Source: Cytophagaceae bacterium
GTDB taxonomy: Bacteria > Bacteroidota > Bacteroidia > Cytophagales > UBA9547
Length of the DNA stretch: 64,000 bases
Assembly: GCA_027488865.1 (NCBI GenBank)
Contig: JAIYAU010000034.1
Coordinates: 1 to 64,000, forward strand
Direction: 5' to 3'
Position numbers and translations under genes: made by a program. Positions 1 through 6,197 of this stretch are shown here, one piece after another; positions within the stretch are counted from its first letter, which is position 1, and each line of letters begins with the position of its first letter. The notes under the pieces were generated by a model. That model was not told the origin of the DNA, ran no database searches, and worked only from the letters and a program-made list of their open reading frames with translations.

Positions 1-75
1 AATTTATTGATAAAAGGGGTATCTATCTTAGTTCGTTTTGGTCATTGGTTATTTCCATTACAAATTTTCTTATCA

Positions 76-113
76 GTTGCGTAAATATCTCTATGTGGAG
101 CGATTTACGCAAC
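76..113. repeat. Perfect 11-bp inverted repeat
   Basis: An 11-bp arm (GTTGCGTAAAT) at 76-86 is exactly complementary to 103-113, with a 16-nt loop. It lies just beyond the 3' end of the minus-strand gene at 128-661. There is no T-run after it on the minus strand, so a simple intrinsic terminator is not convincing. The arm resembles the TTGCGTAAA stretch in the C repeats at about 3905 and 6005 and may be a worn relative. Confidence 0.6.
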
Positions 114-127
114 TTACCACCCACCCG

Positions 128-661
128 TCAAGTAGTATTGCAATAGCCAAGGGCACTTGTCCACTTCCCTTGCCGCCTTTCGCCAGCGATTACCTTTCTT
201 GGCCATGGAGAGGCGATTGGTTTTCTGTCTAGTGTAATCCTTTGCCTTCTTCTGCACTTGCTCGATGCCAAAGGCTTCATCTGGTGTATTTCCCTCAAAA
301 TCTCTTCCCAATTGGCATATTTGGTCACTCTGGGTGGTACTGGCAAAGGGATGTGAATGCCTTTTAGGAAGTATTGGGTAGCCAACAGATGGACATTTTT
401 CTTCTTTTTCTTCTTGGCAATGGCTGCGTATGCTGTCTTTATCTCAGGCAATAACATGGCTTGGTTGGCATAATGTACTGCATCGCGGAACTTGCTGCGG
501 CTTTTCTGCTGCTTGGGTGTGTTGGAAACAGGGCCTTGGTACCTTGCATAAAAAACAGTTCGTCCGTTTTGCTGGCGAAACACCCAGTTGCCAAACTTGC
601 CACTCAAGCCGTAATTAAGCAATGGGGAGCGGAGTAATTTAGGAAAGTCCTTGTATTTCAT
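128..661 (-). CDS. Basic Bacteroidota-specific hypothetical protein, copy 1
   Basis: 177 residues with no signal peptide or membrane segment. The N-terminal third carries a GKFGNWVFRQQNGR-type motif followed by a basic stretch (KQQKSRSKFRDAV, then a KKKKKK run). This matches a widespread Bacteroidota family of hypothetical proteins known to me only by its pattern (G-x-x-G-N-x-V-F near the start, basic middle). No function is known to me. A paralogue at 23028-23558 is nearly identical through residues 40-105 at both protein and DNA level. The gene is more GC-balanced than its neighbours. A TATGTTTG -7 box lies 68 bases before the ATG. High basic charge would suit nucleic-acid binding, but that is inference only. 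Confidence 0.8.
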   Translation of the reverse strand: MKYKDFPKLLRSPLLNYGLSGKFGNWVFRQQNGRTVFYARYQGPVSNTPKQQKSRSKFRDAVHYANQAMLLPEIKTAYAAIAKKKKKKNVHLLATQYFLKGIHIPLPVPPRVTKYANWEEILREIHQMKPLASSKCRRRQRITLDRKPIASPWPRKVIAGERRQGKWTSALGYCNTT

Positions 662-728
662 TGGTTTAAATTTTAATTCTTACGTTTTCACAATCCCTTC
701 CCCTCAAGGATGATTGGAATTCTTTTTG

Positions 729-752
729 CAAACATAAGCGCTCAGCGTGCAA
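729..752 (-). promoter_or_regulatory. Promoter-like TTG-N13-TATGTTTG upstream of copy 1 basic protein
   Basis: On the minus strand, TTG (752-750) is followed 13 bases later by TATGTTTG (736-729). This is a perfect match to the Bacteroidota -7 consensus TAnnTTTG. The spacing is shorter than the usual 19-21. The same TTGCRC-N10-TATSTTTG arrangement is found before the RNA ligase (18506-18529) and the paralogue at 23028 (23000-23023). Confidence 0.55.
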
Positions 753-798
753 TCTATTTGCCCACTGAAAAAAAAAGTCCCCTGAAGATCGAATTTTT

Positions 799-893
799 AT
801 CAATTATCAATTTACTATTGGACTAACTACCAAACCCTGTTCACCATTTACAATTATCAATTCACAATTCACCATTATCAATTTTCCATTCCC
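799..893. repeat. Degenerate AT-rich direct repeats
   Basis: The stretch contains several near-copies of AATTATCAATT and CACCATT in direct orientation, in the non-coding gap 662-1138. No ORF or clear promoter is visible in it. The function is unknown and it may be simple-sequence expansion. Confidence 0.5.
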
Positions 894-917
894 AAATTAT
901 GCATCGAATAGAGACCT

Positions 918-947
918 AGTAGAAAGGAAGTAGAAAGGAAGTAGAAA
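918..947 (+). repeat. Short tandem repeat, 11-bp unit x ~2.7
   Basis: The unit AGTAGAAAGGA is repeated head to tail almost three times without interruption. It lies in the same non-coding gap, between the AT-rich repeats and the C1 element. Confidence 0.7.
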
Positions 948-1014
948 CCTACACCGTAGGATATAGAAAGAAAGTATATAGGCCAATTTAGGAATTATCA
1001 CAAATTACACACTG

Positions 1015-1090
1015 TGATTTTGTTTTTGAATAGTTTCGTTTATCTCTTATATTACGAATGTTTACACAATTGCAAAAACATGCTCGTTAG
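1015..1090 (+). repeat. C1 element: promoter plus palindromic leader
   Basis: First of three C repeats. TTG (1026-1028), 19 bases, then TATATTAC (1048-1055) matches the Bacteroidota -33/-7 promoter spacing. It is followed by an imperfect palindrome at 1054-1087 centred on CAATTG, with arms ACGA/TCGT and ATGTTT/AAACAT. It ends in GCTCGTTA, 48 bases before the ATG of the SPFH-like lipoprotein. C1 lacks the upstream ~95 bp shared by C2 and C3. Confidence 0.75.
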
Positions 1091-1138
1091 CGGTCATTAA
1101 AGGAAATTAACAATCAATTAGTAAAACAAATAATTCAT

Positions 1139-1843
1139 ATGAAAAGACCAATTCTTTACCTCTCAATAGGAATGTTTTTTGCGGCGCTGCAAAGTTGTAA
1201 TTATGCAAAATCTAACCAACAAGTTGTCATTTCAGACGATTGTGGTATGACTTGGAAAAAAATTGAGGCAGGGGATGCTGTTCCGAAAGGAGGATTAAAT
1301 GCTTGCTACATGAAAGTTGTTATTCCAAACTTTCCATTGCAAGGAGACAGTAAATTTATTTCAAATCTAAAAGATAAAGTTAGAGCAAACGTACTTATTG
1401 ATTATGATTACTCTATTACTGACGCATTAGCTTTTATTAAACAAGCTAAATTTTTAGGAAAAGCTAATACAGATGCGGATAATGAAGAAGCGATTGGTAA
1501 TGCTTTTGAGGGTGCTGAAAATATGGTAATTGATAAAAGAATTAAAGACGTAGCGAAAAAAGTTTTCATTAATGCAGACATCGTTGAGCTTGACCAAAGC
1601 GAAATGGAATCTAATCTATTAATCGAAAGTAACAAAATTTTGGAGCCTTTAGGTGTACACTTAAACTTTATAACATTGACATTTGACCTTGATGAACAGA
1701 CAAGACAAGCGATTGATGTTACCACAGCTATGAAGATTTATGAAAGCAAAGGCTTGCAGGAAATTGGTAAGCAGGTAATGACTCAAAGAGCTGGTGCAAC
1801 AAGGATAATAATTGAGAATAAAACTACAACACCAAGCGAATAA
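1139..1843 (+). CDS. SPFH/Band 7-like lipoprotein
   Basis: 234 residues. The N-terminus is a lipoprotein signal with lipobox LQSC (Cys20), so the product should be anchored to a membrane. Residues about 120-215 have the pattern of SPFH (stomatin/prohibitin/flotillin) domains: an ordered series of acidic and basic helices, then the segment LEPLGVHLNFITLTFDLD, then R-x-AI. Most SPFH proteins use a transmembrane anchor, so a lipid anchor is unusual. The role is not known; membrane scaffolding is family knowledge. The gene is bracketed by C1 upstream and A1 downstream, with no partner gene. Confidence 0.6.
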   Translation: MKRPILYLSIGMFFAALQSCNYAKSNQQVVISDDCGMTWKKIEAGDAVPKGGLNACYMKVVIPNFPLQGDSKFISNLKDKVRANVLIDYDYSITDALAFIKQAKFLGKANTDADNEEAIGNAFEGAENMVIDKRIKDVAKKVFINADIVELDQSEMESNLLIESNKILEPLGVHLNFITLTFDLDEQTRQAIDVTTAMKIYESKGLQEIGKQVMTQRAGATRIIIENKTTTPSE

Positions 1844-1920
1844 AATGCACGACAGCCAATATCATATTTATTGAATTTTGCGGATAGTTTATTTGGCGAG
1901 TTTACTTTCTGCCAATCTCA

Positions 1921-2005
1921 TAATACCGTGGCGGTGTTCTTCACCCGACACAACAAGTTGGTTATTAAGGCAGAAAGGGTCATGTGGGACACCTGCCACG
2001 GAGGA
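1921..2005 (+). repeat. A1 element: 80-bp palindromic repeat
   Basis: The outer arms CCGTGGC (from 1926) and GCCACGG (to 2001) extend into GGTGT/ACACC with one bulge, giving a 12-13-bp stem. The interior holds the conserved core TTCACCCGACACAACAAG and GTTGGTTATT. Related copies lie at 2638, 4428 (internally deleted) and 5338. It sits 78 bases after the stop of the SPFH-like gene. Confidence 0.85.
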
Positions 2006-2057
2006 AAAAACACTAAGGACGAAAAATTCTCAAAAATTGAAATAGATTAAACAGAAT

Positions 2058-2579
2058 ATGAATAACATTACAACATTAGAATTTATTGAAAGTATAAATT
2101 TTAAATATTTTGAAACCTATTCATTTCAAAGAAAAGTAGAATTTGATGTTTATGAAACGTTATTTAATAGATATAAACATGATAATAATTCATTGACTGA
2201 AGAAGAAACAATAAAATTTACTAGTTTACGAAAATCAGATTTATATAATCTAAAAAACAATTTCATTTTAACAGATAATAAAAAAATCAATGAAACGGCA
2301 GAACTAATTTTCTCATCTGAAAAATTAACAAATGAGAAAGATGAAATAATTAAAATATTGAAAATTCCATTTAATGGCTATGACTCTTGGATGTGTTCAC
2401 CAATTTATAGAGACGCTATATTGTTTTATGACTCTAACAATAAGCTTATTGACGGAATTAATATTTGTTTTGAATGCTGTAATGTTATAAATCTAAATAA
2501 AAAAGAAATTCTAACAGACAGAATTGTTTATGAAAAATTGAAATTATTTTTACAATCTGTTGGACATAAAATAAACTGA
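2058..2579 (+). CDS. Hypothetical protein with CFEC motif
   Basis: 173 residues, soluble, with no signal peptide. The second half has a Cys/aromatic pattern: SWMC (about residue 113), then RDAILFYDSNNKLI, then ICFECC (about 135-140). This pattern recurs in small orphan proteins of Bacteroidota and Proteobacteria; the paired Cys residues could bind metal, but I do not recognise a function. Base composition is distinctly more AT-rich than the flanking genes, suggesting separate acquisition. It lies between palindromes A1 and A2. Confidence 0.7.
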   Translation: MNNITTLEFIESINFKYFETYSFQRKVEFDVYETLFNRYKHDNNSLTEEETIKFTSLRKSDLYNLKNNFILTDNKKINETAELIFSSEKLTNEKDEIIKILKIPFNGYDSWMCSPIYRDAILFYDSNNKLIDGINICFECCNVINLNKKEILTDRIVYEKLKLFLQSVGHKIN

Positions 2580-2637
2580 AAAATAAAAACTGTTTATGAA
2601 TCCCAAAGCCAATGATTAAAAAGAATTACAACATTCT

Positions 2638-2719
2638 AATACCGTGGAGTGTGTTTTCACCAGACATAACACGTTGGTTAATATGGCAAAATATCAGGTG
2701 GGACACCTGCCACGGAGGG
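2638..2719 (+). repeat. A2 element: 80-bp palindromic repeat
   Basis: Copy of family A with arms CCGTGG at 2642 and CCACGG ending at 2715, and core TTCACCAGACATAACACG. It separates the CFEC protein from the AbiGi-like gene; the ATG of the latter is 31 bases after it. Confidence 0.85.
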
Positions 2720-2750
2720 AGGAACAAGTAAAATTATTTAAAAGGAGATT

Positions 2751-3500
2751 ATGTCTTTAAGCTCAAATTCACTAATACACTTTACGAAAAACAAATCGAC
2801 TTTAAAAGGAATTTTAGAGAATGATTTTAAAATAAAGTATTGCTTAGAAAGAGTTGTAACCAAAAATCATACTTATGACGCTGGTGTTCCTATGGTTTCT
2901 TTTTGCGACATTCCCATCTCTCAAATTAAAGACCATATTAAAAAGTACGGGAGCTACGGAATAGGGCTTAAAAAGAACTGGGCAATAAAAAATGGTCTTA
3001 ATCCAGTATTATATTTAGAACAAGGCTCTAGCCTATCTGATCATACATTAAATACGCTATATGATATAGTTCTACAAAATACCAAAGTGAGTGAACTTTC
3101 GGATTCTGAACTAGCACTAGTAGATATATTCAGGTATATAAAAAACTACGAAGGAGAATTGATTCGAAATGGAGAATCTATAGTTAAAAACTATAGATTC
3201 TCTGATGAAAGGGAATGGCGATATTGTCCAAATAAAAAAGAATTAGGAGGAAGTGAATATTTTATTAATGATGATAATGATTATAAATTAAATAAGAGCA
3301 AATTCAATTCAAAATTATCCTCACTTAGATTACAATTTACTCCAGATGACATTACATATATTATTATTAAAAATGATTCTGAAATTCTTGAATTTATAAG
3401 ACATTTGGAAACAGCAAAGGGCAAAATATACTCTTTGGAACAAATTCGAAGACTTACAACCAGAATTTTGACAGTAGAACAAATAATGACAGATTTTTAA
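2751..3500 (+). CDS. AbiGi-like abortive-infection protein
   Basis: 249 residues, cytoplasmic. The start SSNSLIHFTKNKSTLKGIL and the following VPMVSFCDIPISQIKDHIK and YGSYGIGLKKNWAIKNGLN segments match the AbiGi (PF10899-type) pattern as I remember it. They are followed by a conserved DEREWRY segment (about residue 156). In lactococcal AbiG, AbiGi acts as antitoxin to the nucleotidyltransferase-like AbiGii in an abortive phage-defence system. No AbiGii-like gene is adjacent; the next gene is a 78-residue protein of another type. So this is either a solitary family member with its own activity or a relic. Confidence 0.7.
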   Translation: MSLSSNSLIHFTKNKSTLKGILENDFKIKYCLERVVTKNHTYDAGVPMVSFCDIPISQIKDHIKKYGSYGIGLKKNWAIKNGLNPVLYLEQGSSLSDHTLNTLYDIVLQNTKVSELSDSELALVDIFRYIKNYEGELIRNGESIVKNYRFSDEREWRYCPNKKELGGSEYFINDDNDYKLNKSKFNSKLSSLRLQFTPDDITYIIIKNDSEILEFIRHLETAKGKIYSLEQIRRLTTRILTVEQIMTDF

Positions 3501-3518
3501 TAAGTGGAGAAGAAAATA

Positions 3519-3755
3519 ATGCAAAAATTACTTGAGCTACTATGGCTCCAATCAGACAATTGTTCAAGTCCTATTGAGAACGCATGGTTTCTAATACAAG
3601 AGACTTCAAAGATGACCGGGACAAAGAAAAACGTAGTAATGGAGCATTTTGATAAACTTATAGAAGGAGAAATCATTGAGAAAAATTCTGACGAACCATT
3701 ACTATTTCAGTTTACTAATACGGGACGAAAAGTAATATCAAGCAGTGACCCCTAA
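3519..3755 (+). CDS. Small hypothetical protein, possibly winged-helix-like
   Basis: 78 residues from the ATG at 3519; an in-frame GTG at 3504 would add five residues. It begins 18 bases after the AbiGi-like stop, so co-transcription is likely. The helical pattern ending in FDKLIEGEIIEKN and LFQFTNTGRKVI resembles the recognition helix and wing of small winged-helix proteins, suggesting a regulator or cognate small partner, but this is weak. Its stop codon lies inside the left edge of repeat C2. Confidence 0.55.
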   Translation: MQKLLELLWLQSDNCSSPIENAWFLIQETSKMTGTKKNVVMEHFDKLIEGEIIEKNSDEPLLFQFTNTGRKVISSSDP

Positions 3756-3925
3756 TAGCCCTAGTTAACGATGGCTTCCGAGAAGTGCATTTGCAACGCT
3801 ACTTATAATCGTTCCAGCCCAACTGCGCAGCTTGTTCAAGTACGAAATGGTTTTTGTTTTTGAATACTTTCGTTTATCTCTTATATTACGAGTATGTACA
3901 CAATTGCGTAAACACGCTCGTAAGC
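3746..3925 (+). repeat. C2 element: long promoter-palindrome repeat
   Basis: It begins with GACCCCTAATAGCCCT and shares about 150 bases with C3 (5989-6141, opposite strand), including GCTTGTTCAAGTACGAA and the promoter-like TTG (3860-3862)-N19-TATATTAC (3882-3889). The palindrome at 3888-3921 is centred on CAATTG with arms ACGAG/CTCGT. It ends 27 bases before the next ATG. The left end overlaps the last codons of the preceding gene. Confidence 0.8.
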
Positions 3926-3951
3926 CCCAATTTTAAAACCACACGAAAACT

Positions 3952-4362
3952 ATGAAAAACTGGAATAAGACAGGAAAAATTAAGGCGGTTATTCTCGGAC
4001 TTTTGGCATTGCCAAATTTACTTATACCCATCGGCGCGACAGGAAAGTTTGAACTTGTGATGATTTTAATGCCTTTGTTTTTTGGCAGCATTGCGATTCC
4101 TTTAATTGCAAAATTTAACGGAGCAGTTCTTGGACGAGAAATTATTAAACCGACATGGAATGACAACCCGCTTATGCTGTACCGACCGCTTTCGTTTTTT
4201 CATTTTGGTGCATTCTTCTTTATAACAGTTGGTCTAAGTTTACTTTTAGGGTCAGCGATAAAATTTCAAACGCTTAGCTTTTTCGCACTGCCAGTAATTT
4301 CATTTGGGCTTGGAATATTAATAGGCATTTGGCTTACACTAAAATGGACAAAATCAATATAA
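3952..4362 (+). CDS. Small four-helix membrane protein
   Basis: 136 residues with four hydrophobic stretches (about residues 8-28, 32-50, 74-94 and 106-128), so an inner-membrane protein. I recognise no family or catalytic motif. It is expressed, if at all, from the promoter inside C2 and is followed by the shortened palindrome A3, giving a C-gene-A unit like the SPFH-like gene. Confidence 0.65.
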   Translation: MKNWNKTGKIKAVILGLLALPNLLIPIGATGKFELVMILMPLFFGSIAIPLIAKFNGAVLGREIIKPTWNDNPLMLYRPLSFFHFGAFFFITVGLSLLLGSAIKFQTLSFFALPVISFGLGILIGIWLTLKWTKSI

Positions 4363-4402
4363 TTTGCAAAAACCAAAGACCTTATCTAGCCTCCATAAAA
4401 GT

Positions 4403-4426
4403 AGTAAAAAAAGGCCATCCAAATTT
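4403..4426. terminator. Half of an intrinsic terminator (truncated)
   Basis: The A-run plus GGCCATCCAAATTTG matches the plus-strand left half of the GH8 terminator at 6141-6177, but the complementary right half is missing. Element A3 begins where the right arm should start, as if an insertion or recombination replaced it. Confidence 0.55.
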
Positions 4427-4427
4427 G

Positions 4428-4462
4428 TAATACCGTGCCAGGTGGGACACCTTGCACTGGGA
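4428..4462 (+). repeat. A3 element: internally deleted palindrome
   Basis: Only the two outer parts of family A remain (TAATACCGTG ... AGGTGGGACACCT). The ~45-bp central core is absent. It lies between the convergent membrane-protein and DUF416-like genes. Confidence 0.7.
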
Positions 4463-4508
4463 CTAGAATAGCAGGAAAGTCCTAGAATTCCAGTTTACCT
4501 TTCATAAC

Positions 4509-5108
4509 TTAAGGCACAATTAATCCAATATTGCTTTCGTATTTTTTGTTTAATGTGTCAGTAATAAGCTTGTCTATATCATTTTCAGCTATGATTCTTT
4601 TTAATAAGGTCTTTTGATAAAGCAGTTCTTTTTGCACTTCAGCTGACTCATATGCTCTCATTTCTAACTCATCTTCAGGATATTTAGATGATAATTCCTC
4701 CATTTTATATATCAATACTGTATTAATTGACATTTCAGAGGCACTTATAATGGAGTCTGATTCATTTTCAAGCAAATAAGAAAACATATCATAACAACAT
4801 GCACAAGCGTCAAGAGCAAATGTAGAAAAAACAGAAGGATAATCTTCTGAATGAGGAGCAAGGTCTAATACTATATTTTTAGATTCCTCAATTAAATCAG
4901 GGCTAACAAGTACATTATTTGTTTTTACATAATCAACAGCTAATAAAAACAAATCCTCTAAGTTTTTAACATCCCCAAATCCTTCTGTTACTACAAAATA
5001 ATTATAGTTTATTTGCAATCGCCTGGCTAAGTGCATTATAAATAAAGCACCCTTTCTTTCTATCAACTGCAAAATCAGTTCAATAATTTCTTCCTTTTCT
5101 TTTTCCAT
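4509..5108 (-). CDS. DUF416 (YjaG)-like protein
   Basis: 199 residues, soluble, acidic, all-helical in appearance. The order of features follows YjaG-family proteins as I know them: a conserved DLAPHSEDY segment (about residue 84), FALDACACCYDMFSYLLE (about 97-114), then a helical tail. The family has no assigned function. The start EKEKEEIIELILQLIERK differs from classic YjaG, so this may be a divergent member. A 3' gene remnant ends 15 bases upstream. Confidence 0.6.
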   Translation of the reverse strand: MEKEKEEIIELILQLIERKGALFIMHLARRLQINYNYFVVTEGFGDVKNLEDLFLLAVDYVKTNNVLVSPDLIEESKNIVLDLAPHSEDYPSVFSTFALDACACCYDMFSYLLENESDSIISASEMSINTVLIYKMEELSSKYPEDELEMRAYESAEVQKELLYQKTLLKRIIAENDIDKLITDTLNKKYESNIGLIVP

Positions 5109-5123
5109 TTTGTATCTAATTTA

Positions 5124-5249
5124 TCATCGTGTAGTTGATCCTGATTTTAAAGCTCCAGTAGCTGTGCCATTCCCTTTTACTTGTGCAGCTTTTTTATCAT
5201 AAACTTCAATAAATGGTATTTGGATAGGAGCATCTTTAGCTTGACAAAT
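5124..5249 (-). pseudogene. 3' remnant of a lost gene
   Basis: On the minus strand an open frame with no start codon runs from just after an in-frame TAA (5252-5250) to TGA at 5124. It encodes about 41 residues, including PIQIPFIEVYDKK and GNGTATGALKSGSTTR. Codon pattern and composition look coding. It ends 15 bases before the DUF416-like ATG, a spacing typical of an operon. The parent family is not recognised. Confidence 0.5.
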
Positions 5250-5337
5250 TTAAATGGTGAAAATGTGTGCCCTTGTTTGAGTCTCCACATGTCTCCACAA
5301 ACAAGCATTTAAGTCGTTTTTGAATGCAAAACCCAAC

Positions 5338-5420
5338 TACCCTCGCGGATGTCTTCACCCGACATAACAAGTTGGTTATTATGGCAATAAGTGTCAGGTG
5401 GGACAACTGTCACGAAGGGA
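5338..5420 (+). repeat. A4 element: palindromic repeat
   Basis: Full-length family A copy with degenerate outer arms (CCTCGCGG/CACGAAGG) but an intact core TTCACCCGACATAACAAG then GTTGGTTATTATGGCA. It lies 3' of the minus-strand DUF6896-like gene, so that gene is also flanked C (5') and A (3'). Confidence 0.8.
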
Positions 5421-5448
5421 GCACCATCTGTCAAGCTAGCACTAATGT

Positions 5449-5979
5449 TTATTCGGAGCCGAAAAGTTTCTGTAACCACGTCCGCCTCGCTTTTGGCAAG
5501 CTGCTGTTACCAGTAGTTTTTCTCTCCGTCTCCTCTATTATTTCTGTCTTTAACGTGTCTGTAAAAAAATAAAGTGTCGTTGAGTTAGCCAATTTTGGTT
5601 TTGCAATAACTCCATTTTTTACGAGTTCATTAAATTCTCTTTCTATTTTCTCTTTGTCTTTAAAGTCAGGATATTTGTTGCGTTGGTTTTGGATAAAGTT
5701 TGTCAGTCTCCATAAGTCAAAACCATCGTGTCTTGGTTCAGGAAAATATGCAAAATCAAAGTCAACAATTTTGTCTTTGAAATGAGCAGCTAATCCAATG
5801 CCGTGAAAGGCATAAAAATAAAGTCCTTCTTCAATTAATTTTCCTGTCTGTTCGTATCGTCTGCTATGCCAACCTTCAAGAATGTCATTTACTTTGTATT
5901 TGTCTTTGAAAATACCTACAGCTTTGTCAGCTCCTGCTTGATAATCTTTAATTATGTCGATAAGAGTTGTAGTCGTCAT
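5449..5979 (-). CDS. DUF6896-like hypothetical protein
   Basis: 176 residues, cytoplasmic. The central part has FHGIGLAAHFKDKIVDFDF and RHDGFDLWRLTNFIQ (about residues 58-98), a pattern I associate with DUF6896 proteins found singly in accessory regions. No catalytic residues can be assigned. The C-terminal 30 residues (KTTGNSSLPKARRTW) look non-conserved. The C3 element supplies the promoter, 10 bases upstream of the ATG. It stands alone between repeats. Confidence 0.6.
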   Translation of the reverse strand: MTTTTLIDIIKDYQAGADKAVGIFKDKYKVNDILEGWHSRRYEQTGKLIEEGLYFYAFHGIGLAAHFKDKIVDFDFAYFPEPRHDGFDLWRLTNFIQNQRNKYPDFKDKEKIEREFNELVKNGVIAKPKLANSTTLYFFTDTLKTEIIEETERKTTGNSSLPKARRTWLQKLFGSE

Positions 5980-5988
5980 AAAATTACT

Positions 5989-6141
5989 GGTAACGAGCGT
6001 TTTTACGCAATTACGTTAAAATCCGAAATATAAGAGATAAACGAAACTATTCAAAAACAAAAACCCACTTCGCACTTGAACAAGCCACGCATTCGGTTGG
6101 AAAGATTATAACCCTCATTGCAAGGAGGGCTATTGGGGTCA
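5989..6141 (-). repeat. C3 element: long promoter-palindrome repeat (inverted)
   Basis: Reverse-strand copy of C. It starts at GACCCCAATAGCCCT directly against the T-run of the GH8 terminator, then GCTTGTTCAAGTGCGAA, then TTG (6054-6052)-N19-TATATTTC (6032-6025). The palindrome has arms ATTTTAACG/CGTAAAAA around AATT and the element ends GCTCGTTA. The arm sequences differ from C1 and C2 but pairing is retained. Confidence 0.8.
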
Positions 6142-6177
6142 AAAAAAAAGGCCATCCAAACTTGGACGGCCTTTTTA
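6141..6177 (-). terminator. Intrinsic terminator of the GH8 gene
   Basis: On the minus strand, AAAAAGGCCGTCC pairs with GGATGGCCTTTTT (one G-T pair) around a short loop and is followed by a long T-run. It lies 20 bases after the stop codon of the 7.2-kb gene. Confidence 0.85.
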
Positions 6178-6197
6178 CAATTGAAACTATTTATATT

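Noticed and set aside
918-947. Short tandem repeat as a CRISPR-like array
   Set aside because: Units are 11 bp and contiguous with no spacers.
1015-6141. Calling the C/A array a classical integron
   Set aside because: No integron integrase is in the window and the elements lack consistent RYYYAAC/GTTRRRY core boxes at both ends; only the right end is suggestive.
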